Source of the DNA: Oscillospiraceae bacterium
GTDB lineage: Bacteria > Bacillota > Clostridia > Oscillospirales > Oscillospiraceae
Length of the DNA: 14,354 nucleotides
Assembly (NCBI GenBank): GCA_031260745.1
Contig: JAISKY010000101.1
Span: forward strand, 1-14,354
Direction of reading: 5' to 3'
Below, in pieces: positions 1 to 8,063 of the stretch. The notes beneath the pieces were generated by a model, which was not told the origin of the DNA, ran no database searches, and saw only the letters and a program-made list of their open reading frames with translations. How positions within the stretch are numbered: position 1 is the stretch's first letter; the number at the start of each line of letters is the position of its first letter. Made by a program: the position numbers and the translations under genes.

Positions 1-2075
1 TACAGTTGAGCGTAGAATCCGCCCTTTTGCATTAGTTCCTCGTGATTGCCCTGCTCAACGATGTCGCCGTCTTTCATACACAAAATCAAGTCCGCGTTGC
101 GAATCGTACTAAGCCGGTGAGCGATTATGAAGCTCGTTCTGCCCTCCAGCAGATTGTCCATAGCGCGTTGAATCAGAATCTCGGTGCGCGTATCAACCGA
201 GCTTGTAGCTTCGTCCAAAATCAGAACTTTCGAGTTAGCGAGTATCGCTCTCGCGATTGTCAGAAGTTGCTTCTGACCTTGCGACACGTTAGTCGTTTCC
301 TCGTTAAGCACCATATTGTAGCTGTCCGGCAACGTCCTCACGAAGTGGTCAACCTGAGCCGCCTCCGCCGCGCGTATTACTTCCTCGTCGGTCGCGTCAG
401 GTTTACCGTAGCGAATGTTCTCCATTATCGTGCCGTTGTACAGCCACGTATCCTGAAGCACCATTCCGAAATCCTGCCGTAAATCGCGTCTGGCGTACCG
501 CGCTATGTCGCGTCCGTCAACCTTAATCGAGCCTTCCTGAATATCGTGGAACCGCATCAGCAGTTTAACCATCGTGGTTTTACCCGCGCCCGTAGGTCCG
601 ACAATCGCGACCTTCTGACCCGCTTTGACAATCGCGCTGAAATCGTGGATAACAGGCTCGCCGGATTTTTTCTTAGCCGGTTCGTTATCCTCGTCCTCGT
701 AACCCGCGAGTTTTTTAACCTTTTTCTTCTTATTGAAATCGTCCATCGGGAATCCTCCGGGCGGTTTACCTCTGCCGCCTTTCTTCCCGAACTTTTCTTC
801 CAGTTTCTTCTTCATTTCCTCTAACTCGTCGTCTTCGTCCACGGGTTCGACGTATTCATACGCGAATTTGACGTGTTCAAATTCAATGCCGCCGCGAATC
901 GGGTCGTCGTTAACATTGAACTGAGTATCAACGTCCTCTTCCTCAGTTTGACCGAGGAACTCAAATACGCGCTCCGCCGCCGCCGCAGTACTTTGAAGCT
1001 GACTGGAGATTTGCGCGAGCTGCGTAATCGGCTGAGTGAAGCTCCTGATGTACGTAATAAATGCCTGAATATCGCCGACGTTCATTATGCCCTGCGTCGT
1101 CATATACGCGCCGTACATACACACCGCGACGTAACCGAGGTTTCCGACAAGGTTCATCATCGGCATCATCATTCCGGTCAGGAACTGAGCTTTCCACGCG
1201 GTATTGTAGAGGTCGTCGTTGTTCTTGTCGAAATCGCGGGTTACGCGAGCTTCGCCATTGAACGCCTTGATTACCGTATGTCCGCTGAAGATTTCCTCAA
1301 CCGTCCCGTTAACCGTTCCCAGTAATTTCTGCTGAGCGCGGAAATACTTCTGCGACACCTTAACCATAAACAGCGTACACAGCGCGGACGCGGGTATCAT
1401 CAGCAGCGCGATTAGCATTAACCGCCAGCTAATGGTTATCATCATTACCATTACCATTATCAAAGTCGTAACCGTCGTGATTATCTGGTTAAGGCTTTGC
1501 GTAAGGTTCTGACTAAGCGTATCAACGTCGTTCGTTATGCGGCTTAGTACCTCTCCGTGAGTCATCGAGTGGAAAAACCCTACGGGTAAGCTGTTAATCT
1601 TTTTCAGTATGTTGTTACGCAGATTGTACGCGATTGTAGTCGTTACGCGCGTCATCAAAAATCCCTGCGCGTATCCGAACGCCATCGAAATTATGTACAA
1701 TACCAAAATCAGCAGTAACGTACTGTTTATCACCGCGAAATTAATTCCGGAAGCGTCTATGTTCGCGCCGAACACATTAACGTACATTTCCGTCAACTTG
1801 TTAATAAACCAACCCGGATTCGCCGCAGGAACATCTGCCGCTCCGGCCCGAATCTGAACCGCTACCGCTAATTCGTTCGTTACTCCCGCCAGTATCATCG
1901 GTACAAACTGGCTCATTACAACCGACAGAGCCGATATTATCCATACTACAATAAGCCTTGCGCGAAACGGCTTCAGGTATCCCATTATTTTTCCGATACC
2001 CGCTTTGAAATCTTTCGGTTTATCATTTGTGAACCTCCGTCCGGGAGGTCCTCCGCCACCTGGTCCTGGTCCCAT
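1..2075 (-). CDS. ABC exporter half, consensus-site subunit (partial, C-terminus cut by window edge)
   Basis: Fused membrane domain plus ATPase of a type IV (exporter-fold) ABC transporter in the cytoplasmic membrane; 691 residues are visible and probably only a few tens are missing. It opens with a Gly/Pro-rich tail (MGPGPGGGGPPGRR). Six membrane helices fill roughly residues 35-335. The ATPase has an A-loop tyrosine near Y406, Walker A GPTGAGKTT (493-501), signature VSQGQ (597-601), Walker B LILDEATSSVD with catalytic E622, and switch histidine H653. It therefore keeps a complete hydrolytic motif set, as in the TM288 type of heterodimer subunit. Unusual is a Lys/Glu/Asp-rich stretch at about 409-472 between A-loop and Walker A. 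The start overlaps the upstream stop as TAATG, with GGAGG at 2086-2090. The preceding gene encodes the degenerate partner. The substrate cannot be read from sequence. Confidence 0.95.
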   Translation of the reverse strand, partial: MGPGPGGGGPPGRRFTNDKPKDFKAGIGKIMGYLKPFRARLIVVWIISALSVVMSQFVPMILAGVTNELAVAVQIRAGAADVPAANPGWFINKLTEMYVNVFGANIDASGINFAVINSTLLLILVLYIISMAFGYAQGFLMTRVTTTIAYNLRNNILKKINSLPVGFFHSMTHGEVLSRITNDVDTLSQNLTQSLNQIITTVTTLIMVMVMMITISWRLMLIALLMIPASALCTLFMVKVSQKYFRAQQKLLGTVNGTVEEIFSGHTVIKAFNGEARVTRDFDKNNDDLYNTAWKAQFLTGMMMPMMNLVGNLGYVAVCMYGAYMTTQGIMNVGDIQAFITYIRSFTQPITQLAQISSQLQSTAAAAERVFEFLGQTEEEDVDTQFNVNDDPIRGGIEFEHVKFAYEYVEPVDEDDELEEMKKKLEEKFGKKGGRGKPPGGFPMDDFNKKKKVKKLAGYEDEDNEPAKKKSGEPVIHDFSAIVKAGQKVAIVGPTGAGKTTMVKLLMRFHDIQEGSIKVDGRDIARYARRDLRQDFGMVLQDTWLYNGTIMENIRYGKPDATDEEVIRAAEAAQVDHFVRTLPDSYNMVLNEETTNVSQGQKQLLTIARAILANSKVLILDEATSSVDTRTEILIQRAMDNLLEGRTSFIIAHRLSTIRNADLILCMKDGDIVEQGNHEELMQKGGFYAQL

Positions 2076-4165
2076 TATTGCAATTCCTCCTTTGACAGTT
2101 GACTTTCCGCAATTTCACGATATTCCTCGCAGGTTTTAAGCAGTTCAGCGTGCGTACCCTTACCGACAATTTTTCCCGCGTCCAGCACTATAATCTGGTG
2201 AGCGTTCATTATCGTACTTATACGCTGAGCGACAATCAGCACCGTAGCCGAACCGGAACCGGTATACTCGCGCAACGCGCGTCTAAGCGCCGCGTCGGTT
2301 TTGAAGTCCAGCGCGGAGAAACTGTCGTCGAATATGTATATCGGAGGTTTCTTCACTAACGCTCTGGCGATTGACAGACGCTGTTTCTGACCGCCGGATA
2401 CGTTATCGCCGCTTTGAGCGATTTCCGTTCTCAATCCGTCCTTATCGGCGTATACGAAGTCCTCCGCTTGCGCGACCTTAACGGATTCGCGGTATTCTTC
2501 CACGGTCGCGTCCTCTTTGCCGAAGTTGAGGTTGGATTCAATGTTACCGCTGAACAGAATACCCTTCTGCGGCACGTAACCAAGATTGTTGCGAAGCTCG
2601 TGTACGGAAATATCTCTGATGTCAACGCCGTCAAGAGTAATTGAGCCGTCCGTGACGTCGTAGAATCTCGGAATCAGGTTAATCAGCGTCGATTTGCCCG
2701 AACCGGTCGAGCCAATAAACGCAATCGTTTCACCCGATTTCGCGGTAAACGATATGTTTTCTAAAACGCACGCCTCAGCGTCCTGATATTTGAAGCTGAC
2801 GTTATTGAACGCAAGTTCGCCTATCGCTCTGCCGCCGAGGGTTTGAAGCTCGCCCTCCGGCTTATCGTGAATAGAGGTATCCTTGCCTAATACTTCCTGT
2901 ATGCGTTTCGCGGAAACCAACGCCCGCGGTATCATCATAAACATCATTCCAATCATAAGGAACGACATTATTATCTGCATTACGTACTGCATAAACGCCA
3001 TCATCTGACCGACTTGCAAATTGTTCGCCGCGACCAGTTGAGAACCGAGGAATATTACCACCAGCGTCGTACCGCCCATTATGAAGTTCATCGTCGGTTG
3101 CATAATAGCGAACAAACGCTGAACGAAGCGGTTCGTATCGCGAATCTCGCGGTTAGCTTCTTCAAATCTGCCAAGTTCGCGTTCCTCGTTGCCGAACGCG
3201 CGTATAACCATCATACCCGTAAGCGTTTCGCGGGTTACAAGGTTTAGTTTGTCCTGCAATTTCTGCATAATCTCGAATTTCGGTATCGCCTTGCCGAATA
3301 TGACTACCTGTAATAACAGCAGCAGTATTACCGCGACAACGACAATCCAGCTAAGCGTCGCGCTGGTATTAACCGCCATCACGATTCCGCCTACGCCCAT
3401 TATCGGCGCGGAGAATACCATTCTAAGCCCCATCATCGCGACCATCTGAACTTGCTGTACGTCGTTCGTACAGCGCGTTATCAACGTAGCGGTGGAGAAA
3501 TGGTCGAACTCCGACGGGCTGAACGACTGCACTTTCGTAAATACGTCGTGTCTTAGATGACGTCCGATTCCCGTGGAGATTTTCGCGGTTAGAAATCCGT
3601 TAAGCACCGTTATCAGCGCGGTGAACAGCGTTATCGCGAGCATAATCAATCCCGTCTGCAAAATCGAACGCTGTTGAATCGTATGCTTATTCGCGCCTAT
3701 CTCCGCGTACAAATCGCGAGAGAACTGCGCGCCTGTCTGGGTATACTGCAATCCGTTAATAACCCAGTCGTTTTCGCTGATTTCCGGTATCGGACTTCCG
3801 GCCTGTATCGCGCGTACCGCGATAACCGCTTTCGTATACTCGCGGAAGTATTTCTGCTGAGTTTCCGCGTCTGCCGCAACGACCCAGTCACGCGCCGTGT
3901 CAAAGTCCGGGAAATCGCTCGGCGCCGTAGTCGTATGTTCGTAAGCTCCGGCTAAGTCAGCGTATTTGCTTAACTCCTCCATCGCGCGGGCGCTCATCGC
4001 CGCCGGAATCGCTTCCGTAACACCGCCCTGCATAATTCCGATGTCTACGATTTGGCTCATATACCTCGGTAAAAACAAATCGGCAATGTTTTGAGCGAAT
4101 AACAGCGCGATTGAAATCGCCGCCGGAATCAAAAACGGTTTCAGATACCTAAATATTAGCTTCAT
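2075..4165 (-). CDS. ABC exporter half, degenerate-site subunit
   Basis: 696-residue fused membrane/ATPase subunit, partner of the gene that follows. TM1 lies at about residues 12-34 and TM2 begins near 168. The loop between them is about 130 residues, roughly 100 more than in MsbA-like proteins. The ATPase has Walker A GSTGSGKST (485-493), signature NVSGGQKQR, Walker B IFDDSFSALD with Asp at 614 where the catalytic Glu normally sits, and Gln647 in place of the switch His. In known heterodimeric exporters (TM287/288, BmrCD, LmrCD) this Asp/Gln pair marks the subunit with the degenerate ATP site, so the two genes should form one heterodimer. The start overlaps the iorB stop as ATGA, with a GGGAGG-like ribosome site very close to the ATG. 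The cargo is unknown; multidrug-type annotation would be a guess by homology. Confidence 0.95.
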   Translation of the reverse strand: MKLIFRYLKPFLIPAAISIALLFAQNIADLFLPRYMSQIVDIGIMQGGVTEAIPAAMSARAMEELSKYADLAGAYEHTTTAPSDFPDFDTARDWVVAADAETQQKYFREYTKAVIAVRAIQAGSPIPEISENDWVINGLQYTQTGAQFSRDLYAEIGANKHTIQQRSILQTGLIMLAITLFTALITVLNGFLTAKISTGIGRHLRHDVFTKVQSFSPSEFDHFSTATLITRCTNDVQQVQMVAMMGLRMVFSAPIMGVGGIVMAVNTSATLSWIVVVAVILLLLLQVVIFGKAIPKFEIMQKLQDKLNLVTRETLTGMMVIRAFGNEERELGRFEEANREIRDTNRFVQRLFAIMQPTMNFIMGGTTLVVIFLGSQLVAANNLQVGQMMAFMQYVMQIIMSFLMIGMMFMMIPRALVSAKRIQEVLGKDTSIHDKPEGELQTLGGRAIGELAFNNVSFKYQDAEACVLENISFTAKSGETIAFIGSTGSGKSTLINLIPRFYDVTDGSITLDGVDIRDISVHELRNNLGYVPQKGILFSGNIESNLNFGKEDATVEEYRESVKVAQAEDFVYADKDGLRTEIAQSGDNVSGGQKQRLSIARALVKKPPIYIFDDSFSALDFKTDAALRRALREYTGSGSATVLIVAQRISTIMNAHQIIVLDAGKIVGKGTHAELLKTCEEYREIAESQLSKEELQ

Positions 4166-4695
4166 ACTGCCTCCCTTCCCGCGTCAAACGCTTTTGCGTT
4201 AAATTTCGGAGGCAGAGTAACCGCAATTCCCAGCAACTTACTGACCGCGCCCAACATAACAATGTTGCTGTCCCTCGCGCTGCCAAGTTTCTCCGCGATT
4301 TCATACGCCGGAATTACTTTTACGTTGTACTCTGTTTCTTTCAGCCACCCGTGAGGGTACTCCGCCTGACCCAATAAAACAGGCATAGAGTATATCTCGC
4401 GCTCGTCCGTCAGTACGACGCCGCCGTCTTTCAGGTACGGCAAGGCTCTAAGCGCTTCCGCTTTCTCAAACGCGATTACGTAGTCCGCTTCACCCTCGCC
4501 GATGTTCGGAGCGTAAACCTTATCTCCGTACTTCAACTGAGTATTAACCGTACCGCCGCGTTGAGCCATTCCGTGTATCTCACTCATCTTTACGTCATAT
4601 CCCGCGTCAACCAAGGCGTTGCTTAAAAGTTTCGTCGTCAGAATCGTACCTTGACCGCCTACGCCCGTAAATAAGAGGTTTGTAGTTTTTGCCAT
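4162..4695 (-). CDS. iorB: Indolepyruvate oxidoreductase subunit beta
   Basis: 177-residue gamma-type subunit of the 2-oxoacid:ferredoxin oxidoreductase family. With IorA it converts aryl-2-oxoacids such as indolepyruvate, phenylpyruvate and hydroxyphenylpyruvate, plus CoA, to the aryl-acetyl-CoA, CO2 and reduced ferredoxin in the cytoplasm. Diagnostic motifs are GVGGQG (residues 11-16) and SEIHGMAQRGG near residue 38. The C-terminal end runs LLGIAVTLPPKFNAKAF, while typical IorB proteins have an extra helix of about 15 residues between LLGI and the final N-x-KAF segment; total length is correspondingly below the usual 190-200. The start is preceded by an excellent AAGGAGGT site (about 4702-4709) and shares a base with the iorA stop (TAATG). 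Its stop overlaps the first ABC gene (ATGA). Confidence 0.95.
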   Translation of the reverse strand: MAKTTNLLFTGVGGQGTILTTKLLSNALVDAGYDVKMSEIHGMAQRGGTVNTQLKYGDKVYAPNIGEGEADYVIAFEKAEALRALPYLKDGGVVLTDEREIYSMPVLLGQAEYPHGWLKETEYNVKVIPAYEIAEKLGSARDSNIVMLGAVSKLLGIAVTLPPKFNAKAFDAGREAV

Positions 4696-6515
4696 TATTT
4701 TACCTCCTTAATCGCGCCGACTTTGCACATCTGAGCGCATAGTCCGCACCCTGTGCAATTCGCTGTGTCCGCTACGTAGGCTTTCTTCTTACTCGCGTCG
4801 AAAGCCAGCGACGGACACGCGACTTTCATACACGATTTGCACCCGACACACTTCTCCGGGTCAACCTCGCAATGAGTAGTCCCGCGAGCCTTAATAACGT
4901 CTTTCAGCAACGCGCACGGATACTTTGTTATTATTACCGTAACGCCGCTTTCGTTAGAGATTGCCGTATCTATTGCCGCGCCCATTTGCTTTTGGTCGAT
5001 TGGGTTGACAATCAACAACCGCTCTTTCGGTAGTCCGGTCGATAGTATCATCTGTTCAATGCTGACTTTCGGAACTTCGTAACCCATAAGGTTTTTCTCG
5101 GTTCCGGAGTTTTCCTGATGTCCCGTCATAGCCGTAATACTGTTGTCAAGCACGACAAGACACACGTTCGCCTTTTGGTGTACCGCGTCTACAAGCGAGT
5201 TAAACCCACTGTGGAAGAACGTACTGTCGCCTAGCATTCCGAACACTTTCCGGGTATCGCCTTGCGCTTCCAGCGCTTTTGACAAGCCAATCGGTATTGA
5301 GAATCCGCTGCCCATACAAATGCAGATGTCCATACCGTTGAACGGCGCGTTAACGCCCAGCGTGTAGCACCCGATGTCGCCGACTCCGACATATTTGCCG
5401 TTTCGGTTGCTTAACGCGTAGAAGAATCCTCGGTGAGGACACCCCGCGCACAATACCGGAGGTCTGCCCGGCGCCGACGTCGTTATTTCCGCTTTCCGCA
5501 CTCCGCTCTCAACTATCGCGACGCCGAAGGCGGCTCGAATACGTTCCGCGTCAAGCTCACCCTGAATAAACGGTTCGTTTATGACTACGGGAACTGTCGC
5601 GGACAGTTGAACTGACGGTAAAATGTAAGGTTCACCCTCCTCAACCACGTAAATTTCCTCGAACTTCTCCGAGAAATCCGCAATCAGCTTCGTACAAATC
5701 GGGTAAGTAATCCCAAGTTTCAGATAGCTTACGGTGTCGCCGAACGCTTCTTTAGCGTGCTGATAACTCATTCCGGAGGTAATGACGCCGATTTTGGTAT
5801 CCGGATTATTCTCCGCGCGATTCAGCGTACTGGAATACGAAGCTTCGCGAAGTTTCGCGAGGTTTTCCTCTACGATAATATGCCGCCGTCTGGCGTTTAC
5901 GGGAAGTACGACGTACTTCGTCCAGTCTCCGTTATAAGTCTTTACGGCGCGGGCTTTACGTTCGCCAAGCGTTACGACGCTTTTGGAGTGGCACACGCGC
6001 GTAGTCATACGTAACAGCACGGGCAAATCGAATTGCTCGCTAAGCTCAAACGCCGCCTTGACAAAGTCGAGACACTCCTGACTGTCAGACGGTTCCAGCA
6101 TAATCAGTTTCGCGTGAGCGGCATATAACCTGTTATCCTGCTCATTCTGGGAGCTATAGCAACCGGGGTCGTCACAGGATATAATAACCATTCCGGCGTT
6201 TATTCCGGCATACGCGCCTGAGAAAATCGGGTCGGCGGCGACGTTCATTCCGACGTGTTTCATCGCGGTAAGCGAACGCGAACCTCCGACAGCCGCTCCG
6301 AATGCTATTTCGGTCGCGATTGCCTCGTTATTCGCCCAGGTTGCGTAAAGGTTATCTCCTTCTGACAGCGCGGCGGGCGGAGAAGCCGCCAACGCGCCCA
6401 AATTTTCTAGTATTTCCGTTGAGGGCGTACCCGGATAAGCCGCGGCTACTCTAACCCCGGCTTCCCATGCTCCTCTTGCGACAGCCTCATTGCCGCTAAG
6501 GATTTGCTTTTGCAT
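4695..6515 (-). CDS. iorA: Indolepyruvate ferredoxin oxidoreductase subunit alpha
   Basis: 606-residue thiamine-diphosphate and iron-sulfur subunit of the aryl-2-oxoacid oxidoreductase, used in anaerobic fermentation of aromatic amino acids. The N-terminal pyrimidine-binding domain begins with GNEAVARGAWEAGV and AAYPGTPSTEI. The TPP-binding motif is G429-D430-S431 followed by Asn458, in the form GDSTFFHSG typical of IorA. The C-terminus carries a 2[4Fe-4S] ferredoxin domain: Cys556, 559, 562, 567 (CX2CX2CX4CP, the spacing normal for IorA) and Cys587, 590, 593, 597. All expected cofactor ligands are present, so the enzyme looks intact. The start is supported by AAGGGG about 10 bases upstream. 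This is the first gene of a four-gene coupled operon, read from the consensus promoter at 6550-6578. Confidence 0.97.
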   Translation of the reverse strand: MQKQILSGNEAVARGAWEAGVRVAAAYPGTPSTEILENLGALAASPPAALSEGDNLYATWANNEAIATEIAFGAAVGGSRSLTAMKHVGMNVAADPIFSGAYAGINAGMVIISCDDPGCYSSQNEQDNRLYAAHAKLIMLEPSDSQECLDFVKAAFELSEQFDLPVLLRMTTRVCHSKSVVTLGERKARAVKTYNGDWTKYVVLPVNARRRHIIVEENLAKLREASYSSTLNRAENNPDTKIGVITSGMSYQHAKEAFGDTVSYLKLGITYPICTKLIADFSEKFEEIYVVEEGEPYILPSVQLSATVPVVINEPFIQGELDAERIRAAFGVAIVESGVRKAEITTSAPGRPPVLCAGCPHRGFFYALSNRNGKYVGVGDIGCYTLGVNAPFNGMDICICMGSGFSIPIGLSKALEAQGDTRKVFGMLGDSTFFHSGFNSLVDAVHQKANVCLVVLDNSITAMTGHQENSGTEKNLMGYEVPKVSIEQMILSTGLPKERLLIVNPIDQKQMGAAIDTAISNESGVTVIITKYPCALLKDVIKARGTTHCEVDPEKCVGCKSCMKVACPSLAFDASKKKAYVADTANCTGCGLCAQMCKVGAIKEVK

Positions 6516-6549
6516 ATTTTATTTTCCCCTTTAATTCCTATTGCCTGTT

Positions 6550-6578
6550 ATTATAACTCATTATTTCTCGAATGTCAA
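6550..6578 (-). promoter_or_regulatory. Consensus sigma-A promoter of the iorAB-ABC operon
   Basis: Read on the minus strand, TTGACA (6578-6573) and TATAAT (6555-6550) are separated by exactly 17 bases: both boxes match the vegetative consensus fully. The start codon of iorA lies about 35 bases beyond the -10 box, leaving a short leader with no obvious riboswitch or attenuator. I see no clear operator palindrome around it. Confidence 0.9.
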
Positions 6579-6719
6579 CCTCTTATTTAGTACTGTTAAT
6601 CGCTTATTTGTAATAAATTTTTCCATACAAGCATATAAATGCCCAAATCCGAATTTTGACAGCCGCTCCGCGCTAATGATGACGCGGTTTTTACGCGGTC
6701 TGACAATCTCCAAAGTGTT

Positions 6720-8063
6720 TCACAGAGCGTTGTACGCCGCGATATACTCAAGAGGATATTTTTTATTGAAGCTGCGAGTAACGCGCCTTGCCGAATTAGG
6801 CGTAATCAACTTAGTTGCGCCGCCCGCGCCTAACGCGTAGACGGAGCAAAGTTCCTCCATCATACTGATATTGTACAGACATTCGCAGCCCGGCAACGTC
6901 CAACCGGTATTCTCGAAGCCGCCGATACTGTACTTCTGACGGTAAAGGTAATACGGCGAGTATTCGCGCAGCCTAAGTTCGCCGAACGCGTAGTCCAGCA
7001 TTTGTTTAACCTCCGTTCCAAGCGGCTGTTCGGCGGTTACGGCGTACTCCGCGTTCAAGTCGGAGCCGCGTTTACGGGTCAACGTGTGCAACGTCAAATT
7101 CTCCGGGCGAAGCCCTAAGCCAATATTGACGCTGTCCATAAACCCGTCAGGCGTATCGCCGGGCAATCCGGCGATAAAATCCATATTCACGCGGCTGAAT
7201 CCGACTTCGCGGACAATCCCGTAGGCGTCCAGAGTATCCTGAGCGGAATGCCGCCGCCCTATCAGGTTCAGAACTTCATCGCGCATTGTCTGAGGGTTCA
7301 CGCTGACGCGGTTAACGCCGCCGTCTTTAAGCGTCAGCATTTTCTCGCGGGTTATCGTGTCGGGTCGTCCGGCCTCTACGCTGAACTCAACGCAGTCCGA
7401 CAAATCAAATTTCTCGCGAAGCGCGTCTATCAGCCGCTTTAACTGCTCCGCATTCAGCGTCGTCGGAGTACCGCCGCCGATATACAGAGCCTTTACGCGT
7501 TCGCCGCGAGTTTTCACGCGCTCGGAAACGCTGATAATCTCGCGGTTAAGCGCGTCAAGGTAAGGCTCGATTAGTTTAAGCGACTTCTCGACGGAACTGC
7601 TCACGAACGAGCAATACGCGCACCGCGTAGGACAAAACGGAATCCCGACATACAGCATAACGTCGTCAGCGCTAAGCGCGGCTTTAGCCGCAAGCGCGTA
7701 ATCAGCCGCAACGCGGCAAAGCTCCGCGCGTTCCGCGCTTACGTAGTAGTCGCGCTCCAGATTTGCGCCGCGCATAGCGAGTTGAGCCGGCTTAACTCCG
7801 CTGATTGCTCCCCACGGCGGAGGTTCGGTCAGTAGCGGCAACGCCGCCTTGTAAAACGATATTTTCAGCGCGTACTGAACGGCTTTAGCATCGTTAATGT
7901 CGCTGACTAACTCCGACGCGGAGCTTACCGCTCCGCCGACAGTCAGCGTAGTCACAGCTACGCCGCCGCTAAGCTCCGACGTACCTTCAACGTCCGCGCG
8001 GTTAAACAGCGACAGCGAGATTTGCTCTACCGCGTAGCGGAAGTTATGCCCTGTCAACAGCAT
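6720..8063 (-). CDS. hemZ: Coproporphyrinogen dehydrogenase-like radical SAM protein HemZ
   Basis: 447-residue HemN/HemW-superfamily radical SAM protein that best fits the HemZ branch of Firmicutes. The 4Fe-4S ligands are Cys144, Cys148 and Cys151 (CPTRCAYC), followed by the GGGTPTT motif and the long TIM-barrel region. The N-terminal opening LTGHNFRYAV and the C-terminal blocks EELCSVYALGAGGATK and FNKKYPLEYI are typical of HemZ rather than HemW. Oxygen-independent coproporphyrinogen oxidation has been attributed to HemZ in Bacillus, but other members of this superfamily are haem chaperones, and no other haem genes are visible here. The frame starts 20 bases inside the end of the upstream hydrolase gene with no clear ribosome site, so translation is probably coupled to it. 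No convincing terminator follows before the iorA promoter. Confidence 0.9.
   Translation of the reverse strand: MLLTGHNFRYAVEQISLSLFNRADVEGTSELSGGVAVTTLTVGGAVSSASELVSDINDAKAVQYALKISFYKAALPLLTEPPPWGAISGVKPAQLAMRGANLERDYYVSAERAELCRVAADYALAAKAALSADDVMLYVGIPFCPTRCAYCSFVSSSVEKSLKLIEPYLDALNREIISVSERVKTRGERVKALYIGGGTPTTLNAEQLKRLIDALREKFDLSDCVEFSVEAGRPDTITREKMLTLKDGGVNRVSVNPQTMRDEVLNLIGRRHSAQDTLDAYGIVREVGFSRVNMDFIAGLPGDTPDGFMDSVNIGLGLRPENLTLHTLTRKRGSDLNAEYAVTAEQPLGTEVKQMLDYAFGELRLREYSPYYLYRQKYSIGGFENTGWTLPGCECLYNISMMEELCSVYALGAGGATKLITPNSARRVTRSFNKKYPLEYIAAYNAL

Noticed and set aside
42..1857. Several plus-strand open frames opposite the second ABC gene
   Set aside because: They are shadows of the coding strand with low-complexity Arg-rich products, no ribosome sites and no recognisable motifs.
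6690..6703. ACGCGG-TTTTT-ACGCGG after hemZ as a terminator
   Set aside because: The arms are direct, not inverted, repeats and cannot form a hairpin.
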